Below the pieces are notes generated by a model. The model was given only the letters and a program-made list of their open reading frames with translations, had not been told where the DNA came from and did no database searches. From Coneutiohabitans sp964457925 (lineage in GTDB: Bacteria > Zhuqueibacterota > Zhuqueibacteria > Zhuqueibacterales > Zhuqueibacteraceae), in assembly GCA_964457925.1 (NCBI GenBank), contig CAYWGH010000027.1:23228-87227 (forward strand): 64,000 nt of DNA. Direction: 5' to 3'. The translations under genes were made by a program, and so were the position numbers. This document shows, in pieces, positions 26,156 to 35,108 of the stretch; positions within the stretch are counted from its first letter, which is position 1, and each line of letters begins with the position of its first letter.

Positions 26156-28036
26156 TCAAGCGTATTCCAATTGTTCCTTCGCCGCGCGCCAGGCTTGTTG
26201 CAGAGCGCTTTGGCTCCAGGGATTGCCTGCCGCATCTGCGCCGGCAAAGGAGATGCGGCCGAGCTTGAGCCGGCCTCGTTCATAAGGTGGGTTGGCGCGC
26301 TCGGCATATGGTCCAGGCGCTTTAAAAAAATTATACCCGTGCCCCCAGCGATTGACGGTGAGGGCAAGAATATCGTCTGCGGCATTAAACCCCCAAGAGC
26401 CGAACATGAGGTTAAGCTCCATGCGAATCTCTCGTTCGAAATCTTCAAACGGTTTGTGTTCCAATTCCAGACGGGCAAGCTGCATTTGCTCGACAGGGTC
26501 GTAGCCCGGCTGATAGAGATACTTGTACATGCTCAACACCGTCGGCTGGTCCGGATGATACTCCGGCCGATAATCGCCGACATGTAGAGGATCAGAAATA
26601 TTCATCCAGGTGCAATAGCCCTCCGGCAAGAACATATCGAACAAACCCAACTCAGCCATCGGCCGCCAATGGCGCAGCAAAACGTTGATGTAAATGGCGG
26701 AACAGTACCGGTATTGCTCCAACGCGCGAAATTGATCCGCGGGCAACTCCGGCACAATATGCTTTGCCGACATGCCCCACGCCGACACGATAACGCTGCG
26801 CGCGCGCACGCGAAAGAGACGGCCATCGGATTGCGCATAATGAACGACAGCGCCGCCGCTATTTTGGTTGTCACGATTTTCGACACGAACAGCAACCGAA
26901 CGCAAACGCACGCGCACGCGGCTCTTCGGAAGATCCAAGGCAGCGTAATCGATGCGGCTATTGAAAATGCCTTCCATGGTAGCCGGCCCCGGCACGGCAA
27001 GCGGCAGAAGGGCTTTCAGTAAGTGGCGCGCAATCGTGTGATTGCCATCGGGAAAACGATGTTGCGGCGCATAGCCATAACGCAAAATGCCATCGGCCTC
27101 ATAAAACCCTTCGCCGCCCATCCCAAAAAATCCTGGGCCAATATGATAAGCATCGAGCGCAGAAACCGCATCGCAACCGAGGCCGAGCAAATCGGTCGCA
27201 TACATGTTCGCAAAGCGCACGGCATGATCGCCCAACCCCATGCGTTCGCGAATGAATTTTTCCCAGCTCATTTCAGCCAGCGCCGCTTCGAGAACAGGCG
27301 CTTCGAGCAGATAATGTTTGCGCGTCGTAAAAAGCTCGATCAATTCCTGTCTTGCCTCGGGCGGAAGCGGCGCGCCGGCAAAGAACTGTTCATAAGGAAT
27401 ATCATAAAACTTGTTGCACCAGGTGGGTGCAATGCCGGGATAAACGCGCGGGTCGAAGAAAACGCCGGAGGAAAGATTGAAGCGTCTTTTGAAATCCGCA
27501 TCACGAAAGCCCGGCATGCGATCGAGGTCGATGCCGATGCTTTTGAAAATTTCGAGCGCTTCGGGCGGCGAGTGGTCGACATCTTCAAGTGCATACGTAC
27601 CGCCGGGCGCAATCAACGTCGTTCCGTTCCAGTGAAAGGTGTTGCGCCGCGCATGCCCGCCAAAATCATCGTGATTGTCAAGCAGAAGGATGCGCGCATG
27701 CTTTTGGGCTTGCTGATAAACATAAGCCGCAGCGAGGCCGGAAATACCCGCGCCAATGACAATAAGATCGTAGGTTTCGCCGGTGTCAATGAGGTTTTCG
27801 TTTTGATTTAAATAAATGTCATCCCGCACGACATGGCCGAGCCGGGTGGATGCCATATCCTGGCCGCGCAAACCGGAAACATCGGGAGGATGAAACTCCG
27901 GCCGTGTCGCAGAGTTTACGCCCGGCGGACGTTGACACGCAAGCGCCGCACTCGCGACGCCCAGCGCCATGCCCTGCAAAAAATCGCGCCGTGCAATAGG
28001 GCGATTCATGCCAAGAAATTTGTCAAGCTCAGTCAT
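26156..28036 (-). CDS. Exported FAD-dependent amine oxidase, spermidine dehydrogenase-like
   Basis: A 626-residue flavoprotein. The N-terminus MTELDKFLGMNRPIARRDFLQGMALG carries a twin-arginine signal, then ASAALAC, a possible lipoprotein Cys. FAD binding is shown by YDLIVIGAGISGLAAAYVY and LLLDNHDDFGGHARRN. The region GISGLAAA plus NHDDFGGHA resembles bacterial spermidine dehydrogenase and related NAD(P)-binding oxidoreductases; the true substrate could be another amine. The start at 28036 is preferred to an ORF start at 28153 because the signal begins there. The C-terminus (SFAGADAAGNPWSQSALQQAW) completes the FAD site. It ends 106 bases before the phosphatase start. Confidence 0.82.
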   Translation of the reverse strand: MTELDKFLGMNRPIARRDFLQGMALGVASAALACQRPPGVNSATRPEFHPPDVSGLRGQDMASTRLGHVVRDDIYLNQNENLIDTGETYDLIVIGAGISGLAAAYVYQQAQKHARILLLDNHDDFGGHARRNTFHWNGTTLIAPGGTYALEDVDHSPPEALEIFKSIGIDLDRMPGFRDADFKRRFNLSSGVFFDPRVYPGIAPTWCNKFYDIPYEQFFAGAPLPPEARQELIELFTTRKHYLLEAPVLEAALAEMSWEKFIRERMGLGDHAVRFANMYATDLLGLGCDAVSALDAYHIGPGFFGMGGEGFYEADGILRYGYAPQHRFPDGNHTIARHLLKALLPLAVPGPATMEGIFNSRIDYAALDLPKSRVRVRLRSVAVRVENRDNQNSGGAVVHYAQSDGRLFRVRARSVIVSAWGMSAKHIVPELPADQFRALEQYRYCSAIYINVLLRHWRPMAELGLFDMFLPEGYCTWMNISDPLHVGDYRPEYHPDQPTVLSMYKYLYQPGYDPVEQMQLARLELEHKPFEDFEREIRMELNLMFGSWGFNAADDILALTVNRWGHGYNFFKAPGPYAERANPPYERGRLKLGRISFAGADAAGNPWSQSALQQAWRAAKEQLEYA

Positions 28037-28167
28037 GGGATGGTGATGAGATAAGGGATGGAAGAAAAAAAACGCCCACGAAGAAGAATTCCCACCGAAT
28101 GGCATGCAAACTTTATCCTCGGGATTTCCACTTCTGTGGGCGACTATCAGCAAGCGAATCGCTTAGG

Positions 28168-29430
28168 TCACCGATCGACCTCTCCCAACACAATATCAAT
28201 GCTGCCGACAATCAAGATCATATCTGCCACCATTGCGCCGCGGCTAATCTCATCGAGCAAACTCACATGCACAAAGCACGAAGAGCGGCAACGCACACGA
28301 TCGGGTATATCGCTGCCATTGGAGCGCAAATAAAAACCGATCTCACCACGCGGGGCCTCGCTGCGCACGTAACATTCCGCGCCCGCCGGCGGCCGCATGC
28401 GCCGCGGAATCGCTTCTTTCACATCGCCTTGTTCCGGACACTCTTTTAACGCCTGGCGCAAAATTTTGATGGATTGCTCGATCTCTTTGATGCGGACGTA
28501 GTAACGATCAAACACGGAACCAACCGGGCCATAGAGTCCCTCACCGACCGGCACTTCGAATTCGAATTGTGGATAAATCGAATACGGTTCGTCTTTGCGC
28601 ACATCCCACTTGATGCCGCTGCCGCGCAACACCGGGCCGGTGGCGCCGCAGTTGATAGCAACCTCCGGCGGCAAAATGCCGACATCCGAAGAACGCTTGA
28701 TGAAAATGTGATTGCCGGAAAGCAGGCGATTGAACTCTTTCATGTTGCCTTCAAACTCATCGAGAAACTCGCGGGCCTGCTTCAGCCAACCCGAGGGCAT
28801 ATCGCGGCTGAGGCCTCCAATCCAAATATAATTATACAGCAGGCGCGCCCCGGAAATCCATTCGAACAAATCGAGAATGCGTTCGCGATCCCGGAAAGCC
28901 CAGAGGAAAGGCGTCACAGCGCCAACGTCAAGCCCGAAGGTGCCGATCGCCATCAAATGGCTGGCAATGCGCATGAACTCGCCGCAAATCACACGAATGT
29001 ATTCCACCTTCTTGGGCAACTCTTTGACGCCGAGCAGCTTTTCCGCCGCGAGGCAATAGCCCCAATTCATGCTCATGGAGGCGAGATAGTCGAGGCGATC
29101 AGTGTAGGGAATAACTTCATTCCACCCGACGTTCTCGGCGTGCTTTTCAAAATTGCGGTGCAGATAGCCGATGTGGGGCGTGCATTTCTTGACGATTTCA
29201 CCATCCAGCACCAACTCCAGCCGCAACACGCCGTGCGTCGAGGGATGCTGCGGCCCCATATTGACGATCATATCGTCGCCGGGAAAATCTTTACTCACCC
29301 GCGCTTTGGCCATCACCTCATAGTTATATTTTTCGACGGCGGCCGCGGGATCGAGATCGACCACCATACTGCCTTCGTCTTCGAAATAATAACGCTGCCG
29401 TTTGAAGATGTTGCCGAGTGTGCCAAACAT
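28168..29430 (-). CDS. nuoD: NADH-quinone oxidoreductase subunit D (second Q-module set)
   Basis: A 420-residue complex I 49-kDa subunit. MGPQHPSTHGVLRLELVLDGE holds the quinone-site His, followed by GYLHRNFEKHAENVGW and PYTDRLDYLASM. The C-terminal GSIDIVLGEVDR is the family end. It has no hydrogenase-type metal-binding Cys pairs, so this is a true complex I subunit, not a NiFe hydrogenase. It is the last gene of the operon and the second D-type gene in the window; the other is the nuoCD fusion at 37757. A dead DUF2442 gene separates it from nuoI. Confidence 0.95.
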   Translation of the reverse strand: MFGTLGNIFKRQRYYFEDEGSMVVDLDPAAAVEKYNYEVMAKARVSKDFPGDDMIVNMGPQHPSTHGVLRLELVLDGEIVKKCTPHIGYLHRNFEKHAENVGWNEVIPYTDRLDYLASMSMNWGYCLAAEKLLGVKELPKKVEYIRVICGEFMRIASHLMAIGTFGLDVGAVTPFLWAFRDRERILDLFEWISGARLLYNYIWIGGLSRDMPSGWLKQAREFLDEFEGNMKEFNRLLSGNHIFIKRSSDVGILPPEVAINCGATGPVLRGSGIKWDVRKDEPYSIYPQFEFEVPVGEGLYGPVGSVFDRYYVRIKEIEQSIKILRQALKECPEQGDVKEAIPRRMRPPAGAECYVRSEAPRGEIGFYLRSNGSDIPDRVRCRSSCFVHVSLLDEISRGAMVADMILIVGSIDIVLGEVDR

Positions 29431-29514
29431 GTCGAAGTTCCCGCAGAATCAAATTTGGATTGAAAAATCGTGAATTGTCTTAAGGTCGCCGGCGACGCCA
29501 GCGAAGTTGATGCC

Positions 29515-29741
29515 TCAAGGTTGCAAAACTTCAGCGCCGAAACACTCCGAACTTAAACACGCAGCAGGGGCGCGCCTGGCCTTGCGTTTGAACTCCTTGC
29601 CGATTTCATAGAGAAATCCCGGCGCGAAATCCGCGCCATTCGGCCATTTAACGGTTCAATGTCTTTGACGACGCCGTTATCAAACGTCACTCGCAGAGTA
29701 TAACCCGAAAGGTAAGTGGCTGTGGCAATGTGTAAAAACAT
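29515..29741 (-). pseudogene. DUF2442 gene, internally deleted
   Basis: From ATG 29741 the frame reads MFLHIATATYLSGYTLRVTF then DNGVVKDIEP, the N-terminal half of a DUF2442 protein. The C-terminal half, WPNGADFAPGFLYEIG, follows almost at once in another frame and ends at 29515. Roughly 20-25 residues between the halves, normally present in the family, are missing, so a deletion with a frame change has killed the gene. It sits between nuoI and nuoD. DUF2442 proteins usually pair with DUF4160 in a possible toxin-antitoxin-like module; no partner remains here. Confidence 0.75.
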
Positions 29742-29797
29742 ATTCTTCTCGACAAGATCTCGCAATCTCAGGCATTCATCGATCCTGCAATCGCGGT

Positions 29798-30376
29798 TCA
29801 GGCGTGCGCTGTTTCCTTCGCTTCCGGCTTGGGCTTTGCCGGCGCAGCGGCAGCTTTTGCCGCTTTGGCGGCTGCGGCCGCGGCTTCCTCGGCGGCTTGC
29901 TCGGCCAGCATTTTTGCCGCTAATGCCGGTTCGTATTTCGAAAAATGAAAAATGCCGTTGCTGCGTTCATACACCGTGGCTTCGTATTTATCCGTCATGT
30001 AAAGGCATTCCGTCGGACAAACCGTGGTGCAGAGATCGCAATAACAGCATTTGAACATATCAATGTCAAAACGCACAACATGCTGGCGAATCGGGTTGCC
30101 GGTCGAGGCCTTGCCGAGATCCTCTGTGGGCTTGGCTTTGACGGTGTCAATGTAGATGCAATCCACCGGGCAAATGCGCGCGCATTTGTAACAGCCAATG
30201 CAATCGTCGACATTATTGAAAAGCTGCATGCGCGTGCCGGGCGGCAGCTCGAAGCGCACGTGGGGATACTGCAGCGTGGTTGCCGGCCGAAACAGATGCT
30301 TCCAGGTTTCCTTCATGCCGATCAGAACCGTGAAAACACCATTGAACACATCTTTAAAATATCTAGCCATGCTCAC
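29798..30376 (-). CDS. nuoI: NADH-quinone oxidoreductase subunit I (second set)
   Basis: A 192-residue ferredoxin-type subunit with two [4Fe-4S] motifs: CIGCYKCARICPVDC and CCYCDLCTTVCPTEC (CxxCxxCxxxCP each). These carry clusters N6a and N6b between the NADH arm and NuoB. The C-terminal 35 residues are an Ala/Lys/Pro-rich tail not usual in NuoI, resembling a flexible linker or a low-complexity addition. The ATG overlaps the nuoC stop by four bases. It is the second NuoI paralogue; the first is at 31543. Confidence 0.93.
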   Translation of the reverse strand: MSMARYFKDVFNGVFTVLIGMKETWKHLFRPATTLQYPHVRFELPPGTRMQLFNNVDDCIGCYKCARICPVDCIYIDTVKAKPTEDLGKASTGNPIRQHVVRFDIDMFKCCYCDLCTTVCPTECLYMTDKYEATVYERSNGIFHFSKYEPALAAKMLAEQAAEEAAAAAAKAAKAAAAPAKPKPEAKETAHA

Positions 30377-30972
30377 TCCTTCTTCTCAGCAGAAGCGCTG
30401 TCACCGTTGGGGGAGAGATGTTTTTCGAACGCAAAGACGAAATGGCCGCGCTCCGGATTGACCGAGAACGTTTCGAACTTGTGCCAATCTTCATCATAGG
30501 GCACACGAATGCCGTGGTAATATTGCTGGACGGCGTAATCTTTGCGCAACGGCGAACCTTCCCAATCATCCGGGCAAAGGATGCGGCGAAGATCGGGATG
30601 ATCGTCGAAGGTGATGCCGAAAAGGTCATAAATTTCGCGTTCGTGCCAATCCGCGGTGCGCCAGAGATACGATACGGTGGGAAGATGCGCGCCGGCGCGC
30701 GGCATTTCGGTTTTCACCGTGAACCAGTGTTTGTGGCGGAATGAGAAAAGATGATAAATCACGCCAAGCTCTTTGCCGGCGCCAAGATCGTAGCCGGCAA
30801 TATCGTGGCACATGTCGAAATAGAGCTCCGGGGTTTCATGCAAAAACTTGCAAACCGCGAGAATGTTTTCCGGCGCGACCTTGACAAACGGATCGATCAC
30901 GCCGGACTGAAATGCAAGAATCTGATCGCCGAAACGTTCCTGCAGTTGTTGTGCAATTTGTTCGGGTGTCAT
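30373..30972 (-). CDS. nuoC: NADH-quinone oxidoreductase subunit C (second set)
   Basis: A 199-residue complex I 30-kDa subunit. The core RTADWHEREIYDLFGITFDDHPDLRRIL and SPLRKDYAVQQYY are strongly conserved. Unlike the fused NuoCD upstream, here C is a separate protein and D lies at 28168. It overlaps nuoB by one base (TAATG) and nuoI by four (ATGA), so the three are tightly coupled. It helps dock NuoB and NuoD in the Q module. Confidence 0.94.
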   Translation of the reverse strand: MTPEQIAQQLQERFGDQILAFQSGVIDPFVKVAPENILAVCKFLHETPELYFDMCHDIAGYDLGAGKELGVIYHLFSFRHKHWFTVKTEMPRAGAHLPTVSYLWRTADWHEREIYDLFGITFDDHPDLRRILCPDDWEGSPLRKDYAVQQYYHGIRVPYDEDWHKFETFSVNPERGHFVFAFEKHLSPNGDSASAEKKE

Positions 30973-31517
30973 TATTTCACCGCCTCCGTGAGTTTGCGCC
31001 GGATCATGCTTTCGCGCCGCATCTTCTCCTGCAGCTTCAACAAGCCATCAAGCAGGGCTTCGGGACGAGGCGGGCAACCGGGTACATAAACATCGACGGG
31101 CACGATGCGATCCACACCTTTCAAAACGTGATAACCATGCTTCCAATAGGGCCCGCCACAGGTGGCGCAACTGCCCATCGACATCACATATTTAGGCTCG
31201 GGCATTTGCTCGTACAGCACTTTCACGCGCTCCGCCATTTTGATGGTAACGGTGCCGGCCACGATCATCAAATCCGTTTGACGCGGGCTGGGCCGAAACA
31301 CGCCGGCGCCGAAACGATCGAGATCGTACTTCGAGGCGCCCACCGCCATCATTTCAATGGCGCAGCAGGCCAAGCCGAAGGTCATCGGCCACACGGACGA
31401 TAAACGCGCCCAATTCAACAGGGAATCAACAGAAGTGACGATCACATTGTCGCCATAGCGGCCTTCTTCGAGAAAACGCTTTTCTTTGTCGAGAAAAGGC
31501 TGCATTGGTCGGCTCAT
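30972..31517 (-). CDS. nuoB: NADH-quinone oxidoreductase subunit B (second set)
   Basis: A 181-residue subunit carrying the terminal cluster N2. The ligand Cys lie in GLACCAIEMM, GSCATCGGPYW and VPGCPPRPEALLDGL. SKYDLDRFGAGVFRPSPRQTDL is the normal core. It is longer at both ends than the 158-residue paralogue at 39722 and differs from it around the second ligand (ATCGG rather than TCTGG). It starts the B-C-I-D block, 25 bases after the first nuoI gene ends. Confidence 0.95.
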   Translation of the reverse strand: MSRPMQPFLDKEKRFLEEGRYGDNVIVTSVDSLLNWARLSSVWPMTFGLACCAIEMMAVGASKYDLDRFGAGVFRPSPRQTDLMIVAGTVTIKMAERVKVLYEQMPEPKYVMSMGSCATCGGPYWKHGYHVLKGVDRIVPVDVYVPGCPPRPEALLDGLLKLQEKMRRESMIRRKLTEAVK

Positions 31518-31542
31518 ACATTCCTCCGCTCTGCGAGATAAA

Positions 31543-32100
31543 TTAGGTTGTTTCCACCAAATCCGTTCGTGAGGTATAATGCTCTTTCTTCGGCTCGAAA
31601 TTCAACAGCATCTCTTTGGTGAGCAACATGCCGTTGCGGCCATATGAGGCGAACTCAAGAATGCCGGTGTCCATGCGAATGGCATCTTCGGGACAGGCTT
31701 CCACACAGTAACCGCAAAACACACATTTGCCGAGATCAATATCGAATTGCCGGGGCACTTTTTCAATCTGCTTTTCGGGCCGTTCGCCGGCGACGATGTA
31801 GATACATTTTGCCGGACAAACGGTTTCACACATCATGCACGCAACGCAACGCGGCGTGCCGTCCTCGCGCTTGGTGAGGCGATGCAGCGTGCGCAAGCGC
31901 GGCCAAATTGGCCGCCGCACTTCGGGATACTGAAAAGTCACCGCGCCCTTCCATTCGCGTTTGACGCCGATGCTCGCCAGAAAAAAATGCCAAAGATTAA
32001 AAAAGAAATGCCGCATGGTGAGCACCAGTCCGTCCCAAACGCGCGGCAGATAGGTTTTTTCCCAAAAAGTCAGCGGTTTATATTTGTCATGTACGTTCAT
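31543..32100 (-). CDS. nuoI: NADH-quinone oxidoreductase subunit I (first set)
   Basis: A 185-residue ferredoxin-like subunit. Its cluster motifs are CVACMMCETVCPAKC and CVFCGYCVEACPEDA, each CxxCxxCxxxCP. The start at ATG 32100 (MNVHDKYKPLTFWEKTYLP) is preferred over an ORF start at 32205, since the extra 35 residues are basic and not family-like. It follows nuoH as in the standard operon order, so this copy belongs with the A-to-H set. It lacks the Ala/Lys tail of the second copy. Confidence 0.93.
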   Translation of the reverse strand: MNVHDKYKPLTFWEKTYLPRVWDGLVLTMRHFFFNLWHFFLASIGVKREWKGAVTFQYPEVRRPIWPRLRTLHRLTKREDGTPRCVACMMCETVCPAKCIYIVAGERPEKQIEKVPRQFDIDLGKCVFCGYCVEACPEDAIRMDTGILEFASYGRNGMLLTKEMLLNFEPKKEHYTSRTDLVETT

Positions 32101-32208
32101 AGCGCCGTCACAGAATTTTCGTTGCTGGTTTTGGATTGCCAAGCCAGTTGCTGTCCTGCGGGATTTCTTCGTTTGAGAGGTCGGCAGGCCAGCAACCAGG
32201 AACATCTT

Positions 32209-33288
32209 TTATAAAAACACAATCACCGCCGCTGTGACAAAAATGTTGATCAGCGCCAATGGCAGAAGAACCTTCCAGCCCAGCGACATGATCTGATCAT
32301 AACGAAAACGCGGCAGCGTCCAGCGGATCAACATCATGAACCAAAGCAAAATTGAGACTTTGATTGTGAACGCCAAAAACTGCAACAGGGTTACCAGCGG
32401 ATTCGATAAGGCCAGCGTTCCGCCCCAGGGAAACTCGAAACCTGCCGCGGTCAGATAAGGCACTTGCCAGCCGCCGAGAAAAAGTGTGACGGTGATGCAC
32501 GCGATCAATACCGTTTCGATCAAATCCGTCAGGAAAAACACACCGAAACGCATGCTGCTGAATTCGATATGATAACCGATGATCTCGCTCTCGCCTTCGG
32601 GTGCGTCAAAGGGAATGCGCTTCGTTTCCGCGATACCGGTGGTTAAAAAAAGCAAAAAACCGAGGGGCTGAAAAAAGATGCCCCATTGGGGAATCCAGCC
32701 CCAAGCCAGATGGCCTTGCGCACGCACGATCTCTTGCAGATTGACGGTTTGATAAACCATCAAAACGCCGATGATCGAAACGCCGATCGCGACCTCGTAC
32801 GAAATCATCTGCGCCGAGGCGCGCAGGCCGCCCATCAGCGAATAGTTGTTGTTCGAGGCCCACGAGCCGAGCACGACGCCGTAAACTGCCATGGACATGG
32901 TGGCAAAAACATAGAGAATGCCGACATTGAGCGGCGCGATTTGCATCGTATGCGCGGCGTCACCGATCCGGAGCGTGTCGGCAAATGGAATCGCGGCAAA
33001 CGCGGCGACCGCGAAAAACATGCTGATGCCGGGCGCAATCGAAAACAAAAACTTTTCCGCGCCTTTGGGCCGGAAATCTTCCTTGAAAAACATTTTCAAC
33101 GAATCGGCAATGATGTGAAACAGGCCGAAAAGCCGCAGCCCGAAAATCTTCGCCCGGTTCGCGCCGACACGGTCCTGCATCAACGCGCTTTGCTTGCGTT
33201 CAACCCAGGTCAACAAAGCCGCCGTATTGAACACAAAAATCAGAACAAAGAAAAGAAATTTAAGAATGGTGGCAATGATGTCAGTCAT
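32209..33288 (-). CDS. nuoH: NADH-quinone oxidoreductase subunit H
   Basis: A 359-residue membrane subunit with about eight spans. ALLTWVERKQSALMQDRVGANRA is the first conserved loop at the quinone chamber, and ETKRIPFDAPEGESEIIGYHIEFSSM holds the acidic residues of the E-channel. It joins the membrane arm to the Q module. It is the only NuoH in the window, so the second Q-module set must share it or use one elsewhere. Two bases separate it from nuoG. Confidence 0.95.
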   Translation of the reverse strand: MTDIIATILKFLFFVLIFVFNTAALLTWVERKQSALMQDRVGANRAKIFGLRLFGLFHIIADSLKMFFKEDFRPKGAEKFLFSIAPGISMFFAVAAFAAIPFADTLRIGDAAHTMQIAPLNVGILYVFATMSMAVYGVVLGSWASNNNYSLMGGLRASAQMISYEVAIGVSIIGVLMVYQTVNLQEIVRAQGHLAWGWIPQWGIFFQPLGFLLFLTTGIAETKRIPFDAPEGESEIIGYHIEFSSMRFGVFFLTDLIETVLIACITVTLFLGGWQVPYLTAAGFEFPWGGTLALSNPLVTLLQFLAFTIKVSILLWFMMLIRWTLPRFRYDQIMSLGWKVLLPLALINIFVTAAVIVFL

Positions 33289-33290
33289 AA

Positions 33291-34955
33291 CTATCCAAAA
33301 ATTGGGATCACCCGCAGCTTATCTTGCACTTGATTCATTCGTCTGGCCTTCACCACGTTGAGGTCTTCACCGATTTTATGACCCAGTTCGCCCATCGTCT
33401 CATATGACATGCCGCGGAACGCGGCAATCTCTTGCGCGAGCGCATCGAAAACATCTTCGGCTTCGAGGTAAGGGATGATCACACCCAATTGCTTGCCGAG
33501 CATTTTTAGAATCTGCCATTCGGGTCGCGCATCGCCAAGCGGCGCAACGGCGGCATGCAGACGCTGCACACGATCGGTAAAATTCGTGAAGGTGCCGTGC
33601 TTCTCCGGCCACGCTGCAGCGGGCAATAAAATATGAGCACGGTCGCTGGTGGCATGGCGATTCGTTCCGATGAAAATCACCGTCGGTATTTTTTGCAAAG
33701 CTTTGGCGATAGTCTCCTGTGCAAAGCCGGTACTCAGATCCTGATGAAAGATCAACAAGACGGCCAGTTTCCCGTCCGCGGCCTCTTGCAGAAGATTCTG
33801 CGAGTCTTGCGTTGCAACGGAAAAGCCCGTCAATTCTGCGCCGCGCGTGTTGGGATGGCGGTCTTCTTTGATTAAAAAAGCATCGCTCGCCGGCTTTTCC
33901 CGCGGCACAACCGTTGTTGCGATTTTCTGGATGCCGAGCTTGTCGAGGAATTTCTTCAGCACGAACAAATCTTCATTGGCAAGCTGCGGCGAGGCCCAAA
34001 CGCCCACGCGGCCGGGTAGGGCGCTTTTAATTTTTTGCACGGCCGCGTCAATCGCCACTTCCCACGAGGTTTCCAGCCACTGCTCACCGTGCTTCATCAT
34101 CGGCGCAGAAATGCGCGAGGGATCATCAACGCTCTTGAACGCGTAGCGCCCAATGTCGCACATCCACCATTGATTGACATCAGGATTGTAACGCGGCTTC
34201 AGGCGCACGACCCGGCGGCCCTCGGCGTGATGCGTGCGATGGGTATTGGTGTGTATCGCGATATTGCAACCGGTGCTGCAACCCGGGCAAATCGAATTGG
34301 TCGCCTCCAAATACCACACACGCGCTTCGAAGCGAAAATCTTTCTCCGTGAGCGCGCCCACCGGGCAAATATCAACCGTGTTGACCGAATACAAGTTGTC
34401 GAGCCGCTGGCCGGGATAGGGCGCCAATTCCGCATGGTCGCCGCGATTGAAAATGCCCAGCTCATGGCTTTTGCTGACTTCATCACAGAAGCGCACGCAC
34501 CGGCTGCACAGAATGCAGCGTTCCTGATCGAGCATGACATGCGGGCCAATGTCGAGCGCTTTATCCTTCTTGACTTTGTTCTCGACCATTTTACTGTCGT
34601 ACTGGCCGATGCGCATGTAATATTCCTGCAGCCAGCATTCGCCCGCCTGATCGCACACCGGGCAATCAAGCGGATGATTGACGAGCAAAAGCTCAAGCAC
34701 GTCTTTGCGCGCGCGCAGCGCCTTTTCACTTTGCGTGTGCACGACCATGCCGTCGGTCACCGGCGTGTAGCACGCGACTTGCGGCTTGGGCATTTTTTCG
34801 ATTTCCACCAAACAGATGCGGCACTGGCCGACAATGCTCAGGCCGGGATGATAACAATAGCGTGGAATCTCAATGCCGAGCTTTTCTGCGGCTTGAATCA
34901 CCGTGGCGCCGGCTTCGACTTCGATGGCTTTACCGTCAATTGTAATTGTTGGCAT
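33291..34955 (-). CDS. nuoG: NADH-quinone oxidoreductase subunit G
   Basis: A 555-residue iron-sulfur subunit. The [2Fe-2S] N1b site is CYHPGLSIVGQCRICLVEIE plus the later Cys of QVACYTPV. The HPLDCPVCDQAGECWLQ block binds N5, and CILCSRCVRFCDEV with DICPVGALTEKDF binds N4. An extra CPGCSTGC with a later Cys (MCDIGR) looks like cluster N7, kept only in some bacteria. The C-terminal molybdopterin-oxidoreductase-like part (about 240-555) is shortened. ATG 34955 (MPTITIDGK) is the family start. Confidence 0.93.
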   Translation of the reverse strand: MPTITIDGKAIEVEAGATVIQAAEKLGIEIPRYCYHPGLSIVGQCRICLVEIEKMPKPQVACYTPVTDGMVVHTQSEKALRARKDVLELLLVNHPLDCPVCDQAGECWLQEYYMRIGQYDSKMVENKVKKDKALDIGPHVMLDQERCILCSRCVRFCDEVSKSHELGIFNRGDHAELAPYPGQRLDNLYSVNTVDICPVGALTEKDFRFEARVWYLEATNSICPGCSTGCNIAIHTNTHRTHHAEGRRVVRLKPRYNPDVNQWWMCDIGRYAFKSVDDPSRISAPMMKHGEQWLETSWEVAIDAAVQKIKSALPGRVGVWASPQLANEDLFVLKKFLDKLGIQKIATTVVPREKPASDAFLIKEDRHPNTRGAELTGFSVATQDSQNLLQEAADGKLAVLLIFHQDLSTGFAQETIAKALQKIPTVIFIGTNRHATSDRAHILLPAAAWPEKHGTFTNFTDRVQRLHAAVAPLGDARPEWQILKMLGKQLGVIIPYLEAEDVFDALAQEIAAFRGMSYETMGELGHKIGEDLNVVKARRMNQVQDKLRVIPIFG

Positions 34956-35108
34956 AGTCGATTTCGATAAAAATTGTCTTCTATATGTCAATCGTCATGG
35001 TCAGGTTCGCGCCCTTTCCTGTTGGGCGCGATGAACTCAAAAACGATCTCTAATTCTTAATTGATCAGCAAGCAGAGAGACGGCTTCAATCACCGCTTCA
35101 TTTATACT

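Noticed and set aside
28168..29430. Second Q-module NuoD as the large subunit of a membrane NiFe hydrogenase
   Set aside because: The N- and C-terminal CxxC metal-binding pairs are absent and the quinone-site His and complex I ending are present.
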